Positions 54,769 through 64,000 are shown, numbered from the stretch's first letter. The stretch: DNA of 64,000 nt from Candidatus Poseidoniaceae archaeon (GCA_030747695.1 JASLKG010000004.1:137184-201183), one strand, 5' to 3'. Numbers and translations are program-made. The notes: a model not told the origin generated them from the letters alone.

Positions 54769-56214
54769 ATGTCATTAGATGGAAGCCTTAGCACAAACAT
54801 GGGCGAAGCCGGTTGGCGAGAACACCTAACAATGTTAGGTGATGGTTTAGCCAAAATAAGTAAACATGGTTCCATGAATGTGGATGCTATGGTTGTCACT
54901 GACGAAAATCATCTTGCAAGTAATAGTGATGAAAGATCTTTGTCGCAATTAGTGAATATTGCTTCAATGCCTGGAGTGGTAGGAAATGCTTGGGCTATGG
55001 CTGACTGGCACTATGGATATGGATTCCCAATTGGTGGTGTTTTGGCAACTGATGTTGAATGGGGTGAACAGGGTGGTTCGATTTCGCCAGGAGGAGTTGG
55101 CTTTGACATAAATTGTGGAGTGCGCTTAATTGCATTTGATTGCATGGCTGATGACATACCAAATTTACGTAAACTTGCTGGAAGATTAAATGGACGAATC
55201 CCTTCTGGTGGCTCGGGTAAAGGTGGAGTCAAACTAACTGAATCCGAATTAGATGATGTTGTTCTTAGAGGAGCTGATGCTGCACTCGATTTGGGCCTTG
55301 CTAATGATAATGATCTGGAAAATATAGAGTCTAACGGTACCCTTTTTACAGAAGGAAACATTTCTGAAAGGGCAAAGAAACGAGGAATGCGTGCCCTTGG
55401 CACACTAGGATCTGGCAACCATTTTCTAGAACTGCAAGTAGTGGATCGTGTAGAAGAATCTAATCAACACAATTTACATGAGGGTCAACTAGTATGTATG
55501 ATTCACTCTGGTTCCCGCGGTTTGGGGCATCAGGTCTGTACCGACCATGTCCGAGATTTAGAAAGTAGATACAAAGCTCGTAATGGTTTGTGGTATGATG
55601 ATGAATGGGGGTTTGAAATTCAAGACAGGCAACTTGCTGCTGCGCCAATTCACTCACGACAAGGAGAATCCTATCTTGATGCCATGAACGCTGCTGCTAA
55701 CTATGCATTTGCAAATCGCTCAGCGTTGACTTCTAGATTACGTAAAGCCGTATCAACAGAGATTGATGTTGAAAGTAGACTTGTATACGATGTTAGTCAC
55801 AATATTGCAAAAATTGAGACTCACACAATACATGGCAGTTCCTGCAAATGTTGTGTACATAGAAAGGGTGCGACACGTGCTAAATCTAATCAGCCTGTGA
55901 TGGTTCCTGGAGACATGGGTACTGCTTCTTGGTTACTAGAAGGCATGGCTGGAAATTCTGCATTTGAATCATCATGTCACGGCGCAGGTAGGCTCTTGTC
56001 ACGCTCCCAAGCAAAACGTGAAATAGATGGGGAGATGGTCAAATCTGAATTAAATAAGAGGGGGATAGAAGTGCATGCAAATACTCCTAATATCTTATCT
56101 GAAGAGGCTCCCGGCGCATACAAAGATGTTGATGAAGTTATCAGACTAACTAATTCTGCGGGTCTTGCTAAGCCAATAGCTAGATTTACACCTTTGGCTG
56201 TGATAAAAGGATGA
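54769..56214 (+). CDS. rtcB: tRNA-splicing ligase RtcB
   Basis: 481 residues, joins tRNA exons (2',3'-cyclic phosphate to 5'-OH) with GTP and Mn2+. Motifs: ADWHYGYGFPIGG, ISPGGVGFDINCGVRL (Cys for metal), GSGNHFLELQVVD, MIHSGSRGLGHQV, and the C-terminal guanylylated-His segment CHGAGRLLSRSQAKR. No intein interrupts it, unlike in several archaea. Archease is encoded at 14 kb and EndA at 11 kb. The ATG is 3 bases after GGGATAG; no clear Shine-Dalgarno, so leaderless initiation is possible. The stop abuts a small minus-strand gene. Confidence 0.95.
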   Translation: MSLDGSLSTNMGEAGWREHLTMLGDGLAKISKHGSMNVDAMVVTDENHLASNSDERSLSQLVNIASMPGVVGNAWAMADWHYGYGFPIGGVLATDVEWGEQGGSISPGGVGFDINCGVRLIAFDCMADDIPNLRKLAGRLNGRIPSGGSGKGGVKLTESELDDVVLRGADAALDLGLANDNDLENIESNGTLFTEGNISERAKKRGMRALGTLGSGNHFLELQVVDRVEESNQHNLHEGQLVCMIHSGSRGLGHQVCTDHVRDLESRYKARNGLWYDDEWGFEIQDRQLAAAPIHSRQGESYLDAMNAAANYAFANRSALTSRLRKAVSTEIDVESRLVYDVSHNIAKIETHTIHGSSCKCCVHRKGATRAKSNQPVMVPGDMGTASWLLEGMAGNSAFESSCHGAGRLLSRSQAKREIDGEMVKSELNKRGIEVHANTPNILSEEAPGAYKDVDEVIRLTNSAGLAKPIARFTPLAVIKG

Positions 56215-56400
56215 TTACATGCAATAGTTTAGTGGGGGTTGTCCAAATGATGGAGCGGCGCCACTACTAACTCCATCTGGTTCCTCACAAATAACAGAAA
56301 GGAGTGTGTTTACTAACTCTTTCAAATCATCAACTTGTTGTTGTAATTCCTTAACTCGCGCCGCATTTAATTTGCTCTCGCTCACTTCATTCATGTGCAT
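56215..56400 (-). CDS. Small coiled-coil protein
   Basis: 61 residues. A coiled-coil helix (SKLNAARVKELQQQVDDLKELVNTLL) is followed by a short, Pro/Gly-rich tail ending CM. Not recognised. Its stop touches the rtcB stop. A hairpin lies 6 bases upstream of the ATG. The clean fit in the gap and coiled-coil pattern support a real gene, but length makes it uncertain. Confidence 0.5.
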   Translation of the reverse strand: MHMNEVSESKLNAARVKELQQQVDDLKELVNTLLSVICEEPDGVSSGAAPSFGQPPLNYCM

Positions 56401-56406
56401 CCCATC

Positions 56407-56426
56407 TAGAGAAGCGTACTTCTCTA
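56407..56426. promoter_or_regulatory. 8-bp hairpin before the small coiled-coil gene
   Basis: TAGAGAAG-CGTA-CTTCTCTA. It lies 6 bases before the ATG at 56400 and 71 bases after the stop of the giant surface-protein gene on the same strand, so it could act as a leader hairpin or as that gene's 3' end. Confidence 0.45.
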
Positions 56427-56497
56427 ATTTCTGTTAGAAAAATAGGCTTTAATGGTTTGCGGTCAAAGGAGGCCATCAAACGCGCGTTTTGCCACCC

Positions 56498-59400
56498 TTA
56501 TTCTTCTTCTGAATGGTCAACATCAGCCCATGGATCCTCAATGTTGTCAGTTGATTCTACAACATTTTCTTGCCCAGTTACATCCTCAACCTCATTCGTA
56601 TTATTATCACCATCAAGAACACTGTTTGCAGCATCCATATCTGGCCTTTCCGGAGCCATAGGGGGTAATATCCTTGAAGTTCGTTCATACTTTGTAGAAA
56701 CATCTTCTTCATCCTCCCAATCCTCGTCATCATCATAGTACATACTTTCACTATCATTTCCACGTCGCATCAATATTGCTATAGCAATTCCAGCAGCTAT
56801 TAACAAAAAGGCCATAATTGAAATTGCGATACCCATACCACTGATTCCTGAATTAGCTTCCTCCTGTGAAATCACCTTTGGCATGTCTGATTCAACATCA
56901 AGATCGCATGATGCTGTAGAATTTTCACCATAACAGTGTGGCAACATATTGTTGTCAACCCACCTATCCATTTGAGTTATATTGATTGCAAGATTTTGTG
57001 GACCTGAACCATGTGTTTCATAATACAACGTAACTGCTGGTAAGGTTTGACCAGGATATAAGTTCAATTCGGCCACACCATGTGAAATCCATGTTCTGCC
57101 ATCCATCGGATCCTCCAAGAGTTGAACTTTTATCTCACCCGGTTTTGTTCCTATGTTTCTCAAATGAACAGTTACTCCTAATTCACTGCCTTCGACAACC
57201 TGTCCTCCTCTTGGAGTTGTTCCGTTTGCTAGACCAATTTCTATGTTAGTAACTGTAACATCAAATGACAATACAGTGAACGAAGGAGCCATTGGATCAA
57301 ACATGGACAAACCAGTCCCACTAGCTTGATTACCAGCTAAATCAGTAACATCAATCCACCATATTAGTTCATCACCTTCTTGTAAAGTTATGTTAATTCC
57401 CTCAGAAAAATCTACGCTGCCTGCATATGACCAAGTGCCAGCATTTTCTGAAATATATGGTATGATACCACTAGAGTCTCCATCCTGCAGAATCAAGTTA
57501 TTACGCATAAATGCCCAGTTGACTGTTAGATCACCTGCTGGCATTCCACCATCTTCCAATATTGCTATTGCAAAGGAAAGTGCCTGTATATCTTCATCAT
57601 CGAAGACCAATGGTACAGAGGTGTATTGGACCACTGGGGATTTGTCATCTACAATGACATTAGTTTCCTCCACGGTTGCATCTAGACCTGGTGAAATAAC
57701 ACCTTCCAAAGTGTATTCAACAACTAAATTTCCACCTAACAATGGGCGTTGTGGCAATAACATCCCTGTTGACCAAGTTCCATCTGCTGTAACTTCCGCA
57801 AATGCGGAAATTGGTTCAGAACCATATTGAGTTTGTACAGTAACTTCAAGTCCCTGCGGGGGTAATTCTGCGATACTAGAGCCCGATTTAGCATATTGTA
57901 CAATTCCAGAGAATGTTAAATCATCTCCTGATCTTACATAAATTATCTCGGAATTAGAATCCGAGATAGGTGGTGTTTCATCAACCATATTTGTCGTCAA
58001 GACTTCAAGATCATTGTCAAGTTGCCACCTAATCTGGCCAAGATTTGTCAACAATGCTACTGGATTCAAATCATCGTCATCATGTACAACTATTGCAGGC
58101 ATTGAATATTCACTTAGAATTGATTCATCGAAATCCCAATCAAGTTTGAATTTAAATTCAACATAAGCGATATCAGACTCCTGTGTGACATTTATTTCTT
58201 GCAATGTCAACTGGCTTAATTCTGGCGTGTATATTGCACCGTTACGAGGTTCCCAAACCATTACGCCAACCTCATCTTCCTCTGCACCCAACAATTTGAC
58301 TGTAACAACATCAATCGAATCCACACCATTTGCATCACTAATTTCCATGTAAAGTGTATGGTTTTGCCCAGCTAACAATTGCTCTGAAACCGTATTTAGA
58401 CTCAGGGAACTCGTTGAAATAACTGTAGGCTCATTAACAGCAATTACCATAGTTGCCATGTCCGAATCAAGTCCTGGCATTCCGCCTGATACTAATTCAT
58501 GTCCGGAGTAATCAACTGATGTGAAGTATATTGAGAATTTCGCATTCACATCCATATTTGATACGTCAATTCCCGAAAAGGTAACTGTTCTTTCACCCGC
58601 AATACCGCTAGGTAAGTTTTCACTGATTGAACTGTATTCATCATAATCTGCAAATCCATCGCCATCTGTATCATCAAGGCCTTCTCTCCATGTATGTATT
58701 TGAATACTATCTCCTAATGCCTGAGCATCAGTAATTGTCACCTGCAGTGAAAGGCTGTATGCTGGATCCCAAGTATAACCGTCAGCATTGATTAATCTCT
58801 GACCATTGTTTACTTGCAAGTCTTTCACCCAAGGTGCCTCATCATCAATTAATACTTCAACTGGATTTTGTAATGTTACATCCACTGCACCTGAGGCACC
58901 AGTCACTGGACCTGCCCTAAGCACATATGGCACTAATGAAAAATTAGACATATTTGTCGGTACTGTCACAAGTCCTGTCCATTCTCCGTCACCTGTAGAA
59001 TTCAAAACTACATCATTATCACCAACTGAAATAGCGACTACAAAATCTTCTTGCAGTGGGCGTAAATCCAGCGTGTTCTCGAATCGAACTGTACCTGAAA
59101 CTGAGACCAAACTACCGGCTTTCGCCCAAAATGGATAAGATGGCGAGAAACTGTCACTCAGGGTGTGCCCATACATGTCCACTACATTCCAGGAATCAAC
59201 TTGGAGGTCGTTCTCACTTGCTTGAGTGCCAGCTCCACCCGAAAAATCAGTTGCCGGAGATAGACCTTCTCCCACTGCATCGAATCCCTGTGCAGTCCAG
59301 GACATTAATGCTGAATCATTCCAGTCCCAATCTACCTCAAATTGCCAATCAATATTCCATCTACCATTTATCTCAGTTAATGTTGAACTATTTGACAATT

Positions 59401-62400
59401 TTAACATTCCAAAGCCATCGGTTTGTGTAAATACACCCCCATTGGATAAATCTGAAAGTATGATTTTTACTTGATCACCATAGGAATCAATTCCAGTCAA
59501 ATGAACTTCAGAGATATCATCATTATCGATTAAGTGATGATGCTGGGTTATGAAACCTTGATCGATTCCTGTTGGAAACCAGGTTTCTGGAACACTAAAG
59601 GGATGATTTGTTATCATGTTCTCATGATACACACCTCCGTTTATTCCTACACCGCCTGCAACAGCAGTCCAAATAAGTGGAATGTCTACAATGTTTTCAA
59701 GCCCATTGTTTGAATTTAAATCATGATATGCCTTTACAACCGAACCTAATCCACTCACATTTTCAAAGAGTGTGTATCCAATTGCGAATGACCCCACTGT
59801 AAAATCAGTGTATGTACCAATCGTAGGAGATGAGAATTCTATCTCAACGATGGACCAATTTCGACCATAACTGTCAGAAATTACAGAAGAATAGTACAAT
59901 GAATTAACTTCAATGTGTAGGGAAGTTGTGCTCCAATTACCTGGCAGAGTGGCTAAAATATTTCCTCCGCTTGAAATCTCTATTGAATCTGCAGAACTTC
60001 CCGTGTTCATTCCCAACACAAGAGTATGTGGAATTGCATTTTCAGGCACTAGAGATTTCATTATTACTGAATTTCCACCATTTACATTGAAGGTTTGTGA
60101 GTGATTTATTACAGAATCATGTAGTCTTGTTTGCCAGCCATATGACCCATATGCTGGGTCCGAAATAAATTCCCAATCAATTACTCCATCATCAGAAACA
60201 TCAATTTCCGCTGAATGTGCTGGCTGGACAAATTGGCCCCTAAATACCAGTGAAGAAAGCGACGACATTGGAGCAAATTCAACAGAAGGTGAAATTTGCC
60301 CTCTCATACCTCCAAGATTTAGTGTTGTTCCCACATTTGTAGCGACAACATTGCTTTGCTGTGAAGTGTATAATCGTGCAGTAATTGAACTGAAATTGCC
60401 ATCAACATAAGCAGAGCCAATTGGTCTAGTAGAATGGCCCGAAACACCTGTAACAACTTGTGTCAATCCACCTGTATTTACCCATTCTCCAGTAGAATTC
60501 CTCTGAATATATGCTGGTATATTCCATCCATTACCATCACCAAAATATCTAGTTGCACCTACAGTAAGTTCCTTGATTAACGGAGAATAATACTCGTCCT
60601 CGGTACCTAAGTGAAGTTCGATTTGAATTGTAGGATATTGATCTCTATCAATGCTAGCTAACGATAAGGGCATTGAAAGATTAGAATGACCATCAATTGT
60701 ATTTCCTTGTCCATCTAAGATACTAACTCCATACCATGTTGCGTTTGGCAAAATTATTTCTGCATCAATGAAACCATGTCCCAAATCATGTGTCGATAAT
60801 TGTGGACTTTTCCAAGATCCAGTTTTGTGGAACCAATCGACTTCTAAGCCAACATCATCAACATACCAGCCTTCTTCTTCTACTGATGAATCAGACATTT
60901 GACGGAATTTGAATGAGACATTGTTTCCTGATAGATTTGAAACATCATATTGCATGCTATCCCATGGTACTGATGAACAACTGAATGTTGTTGCTTGATG
61001 TTGTCTTCCATCCCATACATCAGTTCCTGCAAACGTCCCGTAAGTGATCTGACCATCATACCAATTGGTGCCATTTCCTGTGCTGACTATTGCCTGATTC
61101 CATGCGCCACCATTCACTGAAATGTATAGGGATCCTCCATCATAGCCATCTTCCGAACACATCCATTGTTCCCAAATAAATCTAGCAGAGGCTCCTACTG
61201 GAATATAATAATTCGGTGAGATTAATGAATTATCAGAATTTGCATCATAATCCCCGCAAAGATTTGTAGCGAAACCAAGACTTGCACTTGTAAATGAACT
61301 TGGTCCAGATGTTGAGTTAGAACATATTGCACCAAACTCCCATCCTACTTGTCCTGCAGTATTTGATAGAGACCAACCTCCTGGAGGTAAGGCAGGTGAA
61401 TCTTCAAAAGATTCGAAAACAGTAAGAGTACCAGCTCCAGGGAATTGCCAATCATTGACTCCACCAGTTGCTGCCGGAGACATAGTTGTGGAATTTGAAA
61501 AATAATTTGAATAGTAAACAGTACCACTTGAATCAGTTAGAGTCAGATTGTCGAATGTTGCTCCTTCTCGTGTGTCAGCACTGCCACCATAACCAATAAT
61601 GTAATCTGTTTCGACGCGGAATCTTACCCAAATACTTGAGTCACCTTGATATGAGGTAGGTAAATCCAAATTGAAGGTTACGAACCCTCCTGAATCATCA
61701 GTATACGAATTACCATTGTACGTAATGCCATCACCAGGCACACCACTAGTACCCCAGGTACTAGAATAGGTCATTGCACCTGTAGTTATGTCGTCCCAAT
61801 TTTGACCATCTGTTGATGCTTCTGCCCACCAATTATCATATGTTGAACCCTCAATGTCCCAATTAGCCTCAAAATTTACTGCAACAGTAGATGATGCTGA
61901 TGAAAGATCAATGCTTGCTGTTGTAATTGCTGAATTAGCACTATTTGCATACTGACAAGTCCCTGCAGAAACAAGGCAACCATGGTGCCAAGTTCCCTCA
62001 GGACTACCAACATTTGTCAGATATATCGAATCGATAAAAGCTCCTGGCCTTGGAGTACTTACAGAATCAGTCCATACCTTAAATCTAAACTTAATCGTTG
62101 AGGCAGAAGACAAACCTGTCAAATTATCCAAACTAAATTTTGGATTTATCCAACCGCTATAATTGCCATCACCATATACTCCAAATCCAGTCCCATTAGC
62201 TCCATTAGGGACACTGGCATTTGTCGAAATAGTATCAGGATAACCTCCAATCGGAGCTATCCAATTCCATTGGCCATTGTCTAACTTGTATTCAACCCAA
62301 AATCCATCTGCTGTATCAAGATGGTGCCACAAATCCAATGTTAAATTAAAATCTGAAATTGGAGAGGGTATTTGTGTTGCAGAAGAAGTAAGATGCCCAC

Positions 62401-62941
62401 TGCTGCCAACTGGAAGAGCCTGCCCTGCCAAAGTTGCAGCAACAACTCCGCCATTAGGAGCCGATGCGGGAACAGTACCATATGACATTACACGGTTATT
62501 CCCACTAACATTGCCACCCATTCCTGAAGGATTTACAGCGCCCCAAATGTTACCTGAGGATGACCATTGAGAAGCCAATTGCAACGTGGCTGTATTGAAA
62601 CTATCCACGTTTGAAACTGCAGAATCAGGAGCTAATGAAAGGGCTCCATCGAATTTTCCCATTAATGAATTATCATATTGCCCTAGCGAGAAATTACCTG
62701 GTATATCTTCACCAGTCCATGTGACGCCAGTTCCATCATCAACTGCACCTGTTTCATCAACGTGTAACCAAGCATCAATTACGGTTGCATTACCTGGGAC
62801 CATAAATGCGTCATCGACTGTTTTAGATTGCCCTGAAAGAGTGCTTGGACCTGCCCATGTTGATACTGCTGCTGAAGCCGTGCTAGTGAAAAACAATGCT
62901 ACCAACAAAATCGAAAGGATTGGACGATTGCCACTGAACAT
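56498..62941 (-). CDS. Giant cell-surface protein with C-terminal anchor
   Basis: About 2147 residues. Signal peptide (ILSILLVALFFTSTASA). The first 800 residues hold several MAM/jelly-roll-like repeats with Trp-rich motifs (WWAEASTDGQNWDDI, GWYVDDVGLEVDWF), as in secreted M6 proteases and adhesins. Many beta-sandwich domains follow, one with TDGDGFADYDEYS. The C-terminal membrane helix (GMGIAISIMAFLLIAAGIAIAIL) is followed by a very acidic cytosolic tail of about 100 residues. Probably an adhesin or S-layer-linked protein. Start: ATG 62941 or GTG 62950; a hairpin begins at 62950, which favours the ATG. Confidence 0.75.
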   Translation of the reverse strand: MFSGNRPILSILLVALFFTSTASAAVSTWAGPSTLSGQSKTVDDAFMVPGNATVIDAWLHVDETGAVDDGTGVTWTGEDIPGNFSLGQYDNSLMGKFDGALSLAPDSAVSNVDSFNTATLQLASQWSSSGNIWGAVNPSGMGGNVSGNNRVMSYGTVPASAPNGGVVAATLAGQALPVGSSGHLTSSATQIPSPISDFNLTLDLWHHLDTADGFWVEYKLDNGQWNWIAPIGGYPDTISTNASVPNGANGTGFGVYGDGNYSGWINPKFSLDNLTGLSSASTIKFRFKVWTDSVSTPRPGAFIDSIYLTNVGSPEGTWHHGCLVSAGTCQYANSANSAITTASIDLSSASSTVAVNFEANWDIEGSTYDNWWAEASTDGQNWDDITTGAMTYSSTWGTSGVPGDGITYNGNSYTDDSGGFVTFNLDLPTSYQGDSSIWVRFRVETDYIIGYGGSADTREGATFDNLTLTDSSGTVYYSNYFSNSTTMSPAATGGVNDWQFPGAGTLTVFESFEDSPALPPGGWSLSNTAGQVGWEFGAICSNSTSGPSSFTSASLGFATNLCGDYDANSDNSLISPNYYIPVGASARFIWEQWMCSEDGYDGGSLYISVNGGAWNQAIVSTGNGTNWYDGQITYGTFAGTDVWDGRQHQATTFSCSSVPWDSMQYDVSNLSGNNVSFKFRQMSDSSVEEEGWYVDDVGLEVDWFHKTGSWKSPQLSTHDLGHGFIDAEIILPNATWYGVSILDGQGNTIDGHSNLSMPLSLASIDRDQYPTIQIELHLGTEDEYYSPLIKELTVGATRYFGDGNGWNIPAYIQRNSTGEWVNTGGLTQVVTGVSGHSTRPIGSAYVDGNFSSITARLYTSQQSNVVATNVGTTLNLGGMRGQISPSVEFAPMSSLSSLVFRGQFVQPAHSAEIDVSDDGVIDWEFISDPAYGSYGWQTRLHDSVINHSQTFNVNGGNSVIMKSLVPENAIPHTLVLGMNTGSSADSIEISSGGNILATLPGNWSTTSLHIEVNSLYYSSVISDSYGRNWSIVEIEFSSPTIGTYTDFTVGSFAIGYTLFENVSGLGSVVKAYHDLNSNNGLENIVDIPLIWTAVAGGVGINGGVYHENMITNHPFSVPETWFPTGIDQGFITQHHHLIDNDDISEVHLTGIDSYGDQVKIILSDLSNGGVFTQTDGFGMLKLSNSSTLTEINGRWNIDWQFEVDWDWNDSALMSWTAQGFDAVGEGLSPATDFSGGAGTQASENDLQVDSWNVVDMYGHTLSDSFSPSYPFWAKAGSLVSVSGTVRFENTLDLRPLQEDFVVAISVGDNDVVLNSTGDGEWTGLVTVPTNMSNFSLVPYVLRAGPVTGASGAVDVTLQNPVEVLIDDEAPWVKDLQVNNGQRLINADGYTWDPAYSLSLQVTITDAQALGDSIQIHTWREGLDDTDGDGFADYDEYSSISENLPSGIAGERTVTFSGIDVSNMDVNAKFSIYFTSVDYSGHELVSGGMPGLDSDMATMVIAVNEPTVISTSSLSLNTVSEQLLAGQNHTLYMEISDANGVDSIDVVTVKLLGAEEDEVGVMVWEPRNGAIYTPELSQLTLQEINVTQESDIAYVEFKFKLDWDFDESILSEYSMPAIVVHDDDDLNPVALLTNLGQIRWQLDNDLEVLTTNMVDETPPISDSNSEIIYVRSGDDLTFSGIVQYAKSGSSIAELPPQGLEVTVQTQYGSEPISAFAEVTADGTWSTGMLLPQRPLLGGNLVVEYTLEGVISPGLDATVEETNVIVDDKSPVVQYTSVPLVFDDEDIQALSFAIAILEDGGMPAGDLTVNWAFMRNNLILQDGDSSGIIPYISENAGTWSYAGSVDFSEGINITLQEGDELIWWIDVTDLAGNQASGTGLSMFDPMAPSFTVLSFDVTVTNIEIGLANGTTPRGGQVVEGSELGVTVHLRNIGTKPGEIKVQLLEDPMDGRTWISHGVAELNLYPGQTLPAVTLYYETHGSGPQNLAINITQMDRWVDNNMLPHCYGENSTASCDLDVESDMPKVISQEEANSGISGMGIAISIMAFLLIAAGIAIAILMRRGNDSESMYYDDDEDWEDEEDVSTKYERTSRILPPMAPERPDMDAANSVLDGDNNTNEVEDVTGQENVVESTDNIEDPWADVDHSEEE

Positions 62942-62949
62942 GTTTGCCA

Positions 62950-62968
62950 CCGGACCCTACGGGTCCGG
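62950..62968. promoter_or_regulatory. 8-bp hairpin before the giant surface-protein gene
   Basis: CCGGACCC-TAC-GGGTCCGG. In gene direction the loop is GTA, and the 3' arm with following bases (GGTGG) offers the Shine-Dalgarno for the ATG at 62941. An A-rich block lies about 30 bases upstream. Termination of the upstream tRNA-Ser is an alternative. Confidence 0.55.
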
Positions 62969-63008
62969 GGAAACCTATCAATCCTTGGACTATTTTTTCT
63001 TTGAAATA

Positions 63009-63095
63009 TGGCGCCGAGAGGGAGATTTGAACTCCCGTGGGAACGGGCCCACGTGATTTCCAGTCACGCGCGATACCAGGCTATGCGATCTCGGC
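63009..63095 (-). tRNA. tRNA-Ser (anticodon GGA)
   Basis: On the minus strand, acceptor stem GCCGAGA/TCTCGGC with discriminator G and encoded CCA. Anticodon stem CGTGA/TCACG with loop CTGGAAA gives GGA, reading UCC/UCU. The long variable arm (class II, serine) is GC-rich. No intron. Confidence 0.95.
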
Positions 63096-63115
63096 AGCAA
63101 TCTGCCGACAGGCAA

Positions 63116-63128
63116 CCTATGTTTAACC
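63116..63128 (-). promoter_or_regulatory. TATA-like element of tRNA-Ser
   Basis: GGTTAAACATAGG on the minus strand, centre about 27 bases before the tRNA 5' end. Confidence 0.45.
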
Positions 63129-63166
63129 GAAACGGTTCCAGAAAAGACTCGACTGCTCCGAATCGG

Positions 63167-63174
63167 TTATATCA
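63167..63174 (+). promoter_or_regulatory. TATA box of tRNA-Thr
   Basis: TTATATCA, centre 28 bases before the tRNA 5' end, the normal archaeal distance. The two tRNA genes diverge from a shared region of about 100 bases. Confidence 0.55.
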
Positions 63175-63197
63175 ACAAGTCAGGTCGCCGGGGGTGC

Positions 63198-63272
63198 GCC
63201 ACCGTGGCTTAGCGGTATAGCACCTCATTGGTAATGAGGAGGTCGCGAGTTCAATCCTCGCCGGTGGCTCCA
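63198..63272 (+). tRNA. tRNA-Thr (anticodon GGT)
   Basis: Acceptor stem GCCACCG/CGGTGGC, discriminator T, encoded CCA. Anticodon stem CCTCA/TGAGG with loop TTGGTAA gives GGT, reading ACC/ACU. T-arm with GAGTTCAATCCTC. No intron. Confidence 0.95.
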
Positions 63273-63308
63273 ATTCTTATTCAGGTTGAAATATATCAAT
63301 TGTTATAT

Positions 63309-63325
63309 CACCTCCGTAGGAGGTG
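63309..63325. promoter_or_regulatory. 7-bp hairpin before the last gene
   Basis: CACCTCC-GTA-GGAGGTG. Loop GTA and a 3' arm that is a perfect Shine-Dalgarno. It lies 44 bases before the ATG at 63370 and about 26 bases after an AATATAT box. It could instead end the tRNA-Thr transcript. Confidence 0.5.
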
Positions 63326-63369
63326 TGTAAAGGGAAATATCTCAAAGGTGATGACCTCTCCGAATTCCC

Positions 63370-64000
63370 ATGGCGGAGGAACTTATTGCCGAAGTAGACC
63401 CCGCCGATGTTGAGATTGTTAGAGAAATACGTCTCAAGGATATTGTTTTGGATGTACGCTTTTCTGATCAATTCTCATTCCTTTCACCTATAGATGAATT
63501 TCGAAGGGAATTGATATTCCAATGGAGGCTATTACGCGATGAATGGGGACAGGCGCATTTGTTAACATTGCTCACAGGCTTTGCTGCCTTCCTCTTGGGG
63601 TCGTTATCACAAGAATTGTTTAGTGGAGGCGATGCAACACTTACTGGATTAGATGGATTAAAGGCAATTGGAGGATTTGAATACTTCCAAATACTATTAT
63701 CCGGTATTCTCTGGGTTTGGTTTTTCGTACAAATTTCAGTGAACTTTCCAATTATGAGAGGACATATAATCAACTTCTTGATAATTTGGATCAGTACATT
63801 TGCCGCACAGTTAAGCATACACTCAACCATGCCAGAATTTCCTATTGGATTAAAACTTGGAGATATGTTAATCGGCGTAATACTAACGGCCATTGGTGGC
63901 TTTTTCACATATTTCTTTTGGAGAGCTGTTGTAGAGACTCGTGACTTACATGTCCAAGAACACCACCTCCATGCTGATGTCAGAATTATGGAAGAACAAA
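63370..64000 (+). CDS. Membrane protein, truncated by the window end
   Basis: An open frame of 210 codons without a stop. It begins MAEELIAEVDPADVEIVREI, a charged cytosolic N-terminus of about 65 residues, then three or four hydrophobic helices (LLTLLTGFAAFLLGSLS, FQILLSGILWVWFFVQISV, FLIIWISTFAAQLSI, MLIGVILTAIGGFFTYFFW) and a charged start of another soluble part (RDLHVQEHHLHADVRIMEEQ). Not recognised. Codon use and frame length leave little doubt that it is real; the C-terminus is missing. Confidence 0.75.
   Translation, partial: MAEELIAEVDPADVEIVREIRLKDIVLDVRFSDQFSFLSPIDEFRRELIFQWRLLRDEWGQAHLLTLLTGFAAFLLGSLSQELFSGGDATLTGLDGLKAIGGFEYFQILLSGILWVWFFVQISVNFPIMRGHIINFLIIWISTFAAQLSIHSTMPEFPIGLKLGDMLIGVILTAIGGFFTYFFWRAVVETRDLHVQEHHLHADVRIMEEQ

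Noticed and set aside
63351-63413. Short upstream reading frame before the last gene
   Set aside because: AAGGTG is directly next to its ATG with no spacing, and it overlaps the real frame; no evidence that it is translated.
1-64000. CRISPR arrays, insertion sequences, integrase or attachment sites
   Set aside because: No spaced direct repeats, transposase or integrase motifs were seen; the repeats found are short hairpins or coding TSP3 repeats.

Overview
This window is an AT-rich, very gene-dense stretch of an archaeal chromosome (about 46 protein genes, three stable RNAs, no mobile element). Archaeal markers are an EndA-type tRNA-splicing endonuclease, archease, RtcB ligase, an archaeal-type AlaRS, a geranylgeranyl-reductase-family flavoprotein, an archaeal SRP RNA and TATA-like boxes about 25-30 bp before several genes, some apparently leaderless. 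Alongside these sit bacterial-looking genes (three-subunit transhydrogenase, class 2 PyrD, RmuC, DinB, MqnC-like radical SAM) and many large secreted proteins rich in calcium-binding DxDGDG motifs. This mix suggests a planktonic Marine Group II/III-type euryarchaeon (Poseidoniia-like). That assignment is an inference from gene content, not a phylogeny.

Layout. 0-3.6 kb: CPBP membrane protease, an unrecognised two-gene operon, malate dehydrogenase. 3.7-6.6 kb: pntAA-pntAB-pntB. 6.7-11 kb: a membrane protein with a CxCH motif, a TatC-like protein with an extra C-terminal domain, an M6-type secreted metalloprotease. 10.9-14.4 kb: endA diverging from a wHTH repeat protein, a degenerate PfkB kinase and archease. 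14.4-16.2 kb: SRP RNA, a CxxxY-type CcmE and pyrD, all on the minus strand. 16.3-25.2 kb: a type IA topoisomerase behind a perfect 20-bp palindrome, a geranylgeranyl reductase, and a large TSP3/PNGase-F-like lipoprotein. 25.2-42.6 kb (minus strand): MqnC-like enzyme, M24 aminopeptidase, two surface proteins, GlyA, a 1030-residue membrane/TPR protein, an aminotransferase, an EVE protein and an RND transporter. 42.8-56.4 kb: ValRS, DinB, SerA, MBL hydrolase, RmuC, NUDIX, AlaRS, RtcB. 56.5-63 kb: a surface protein of about 2150 residues. 63-64 kb: divergent tRNA-Ser(GGA) and tRNA-Thr(GGT), then a membrane protein cut off by the window edge.

Themes. All three tRNA-splicing proteins (cutting: EndA; sealing: RtcB and archease) are present. 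Export and envelope functions are prominent (TatC, SRP RNA, CcmE, secreted protease, glycan-directed lipoprotein, TSP3 proteins). One-carbon/serine metabolism (GlyA, SerA) and redox balance (Mdh, PntAB) supply the metabolic part. The most unusual signals are the TatC fusion, a recurring class of short GC-rich hairpins placed at gene starts, the topoisomerase operator-like palindrome, and the degenerate kinase next to archease.
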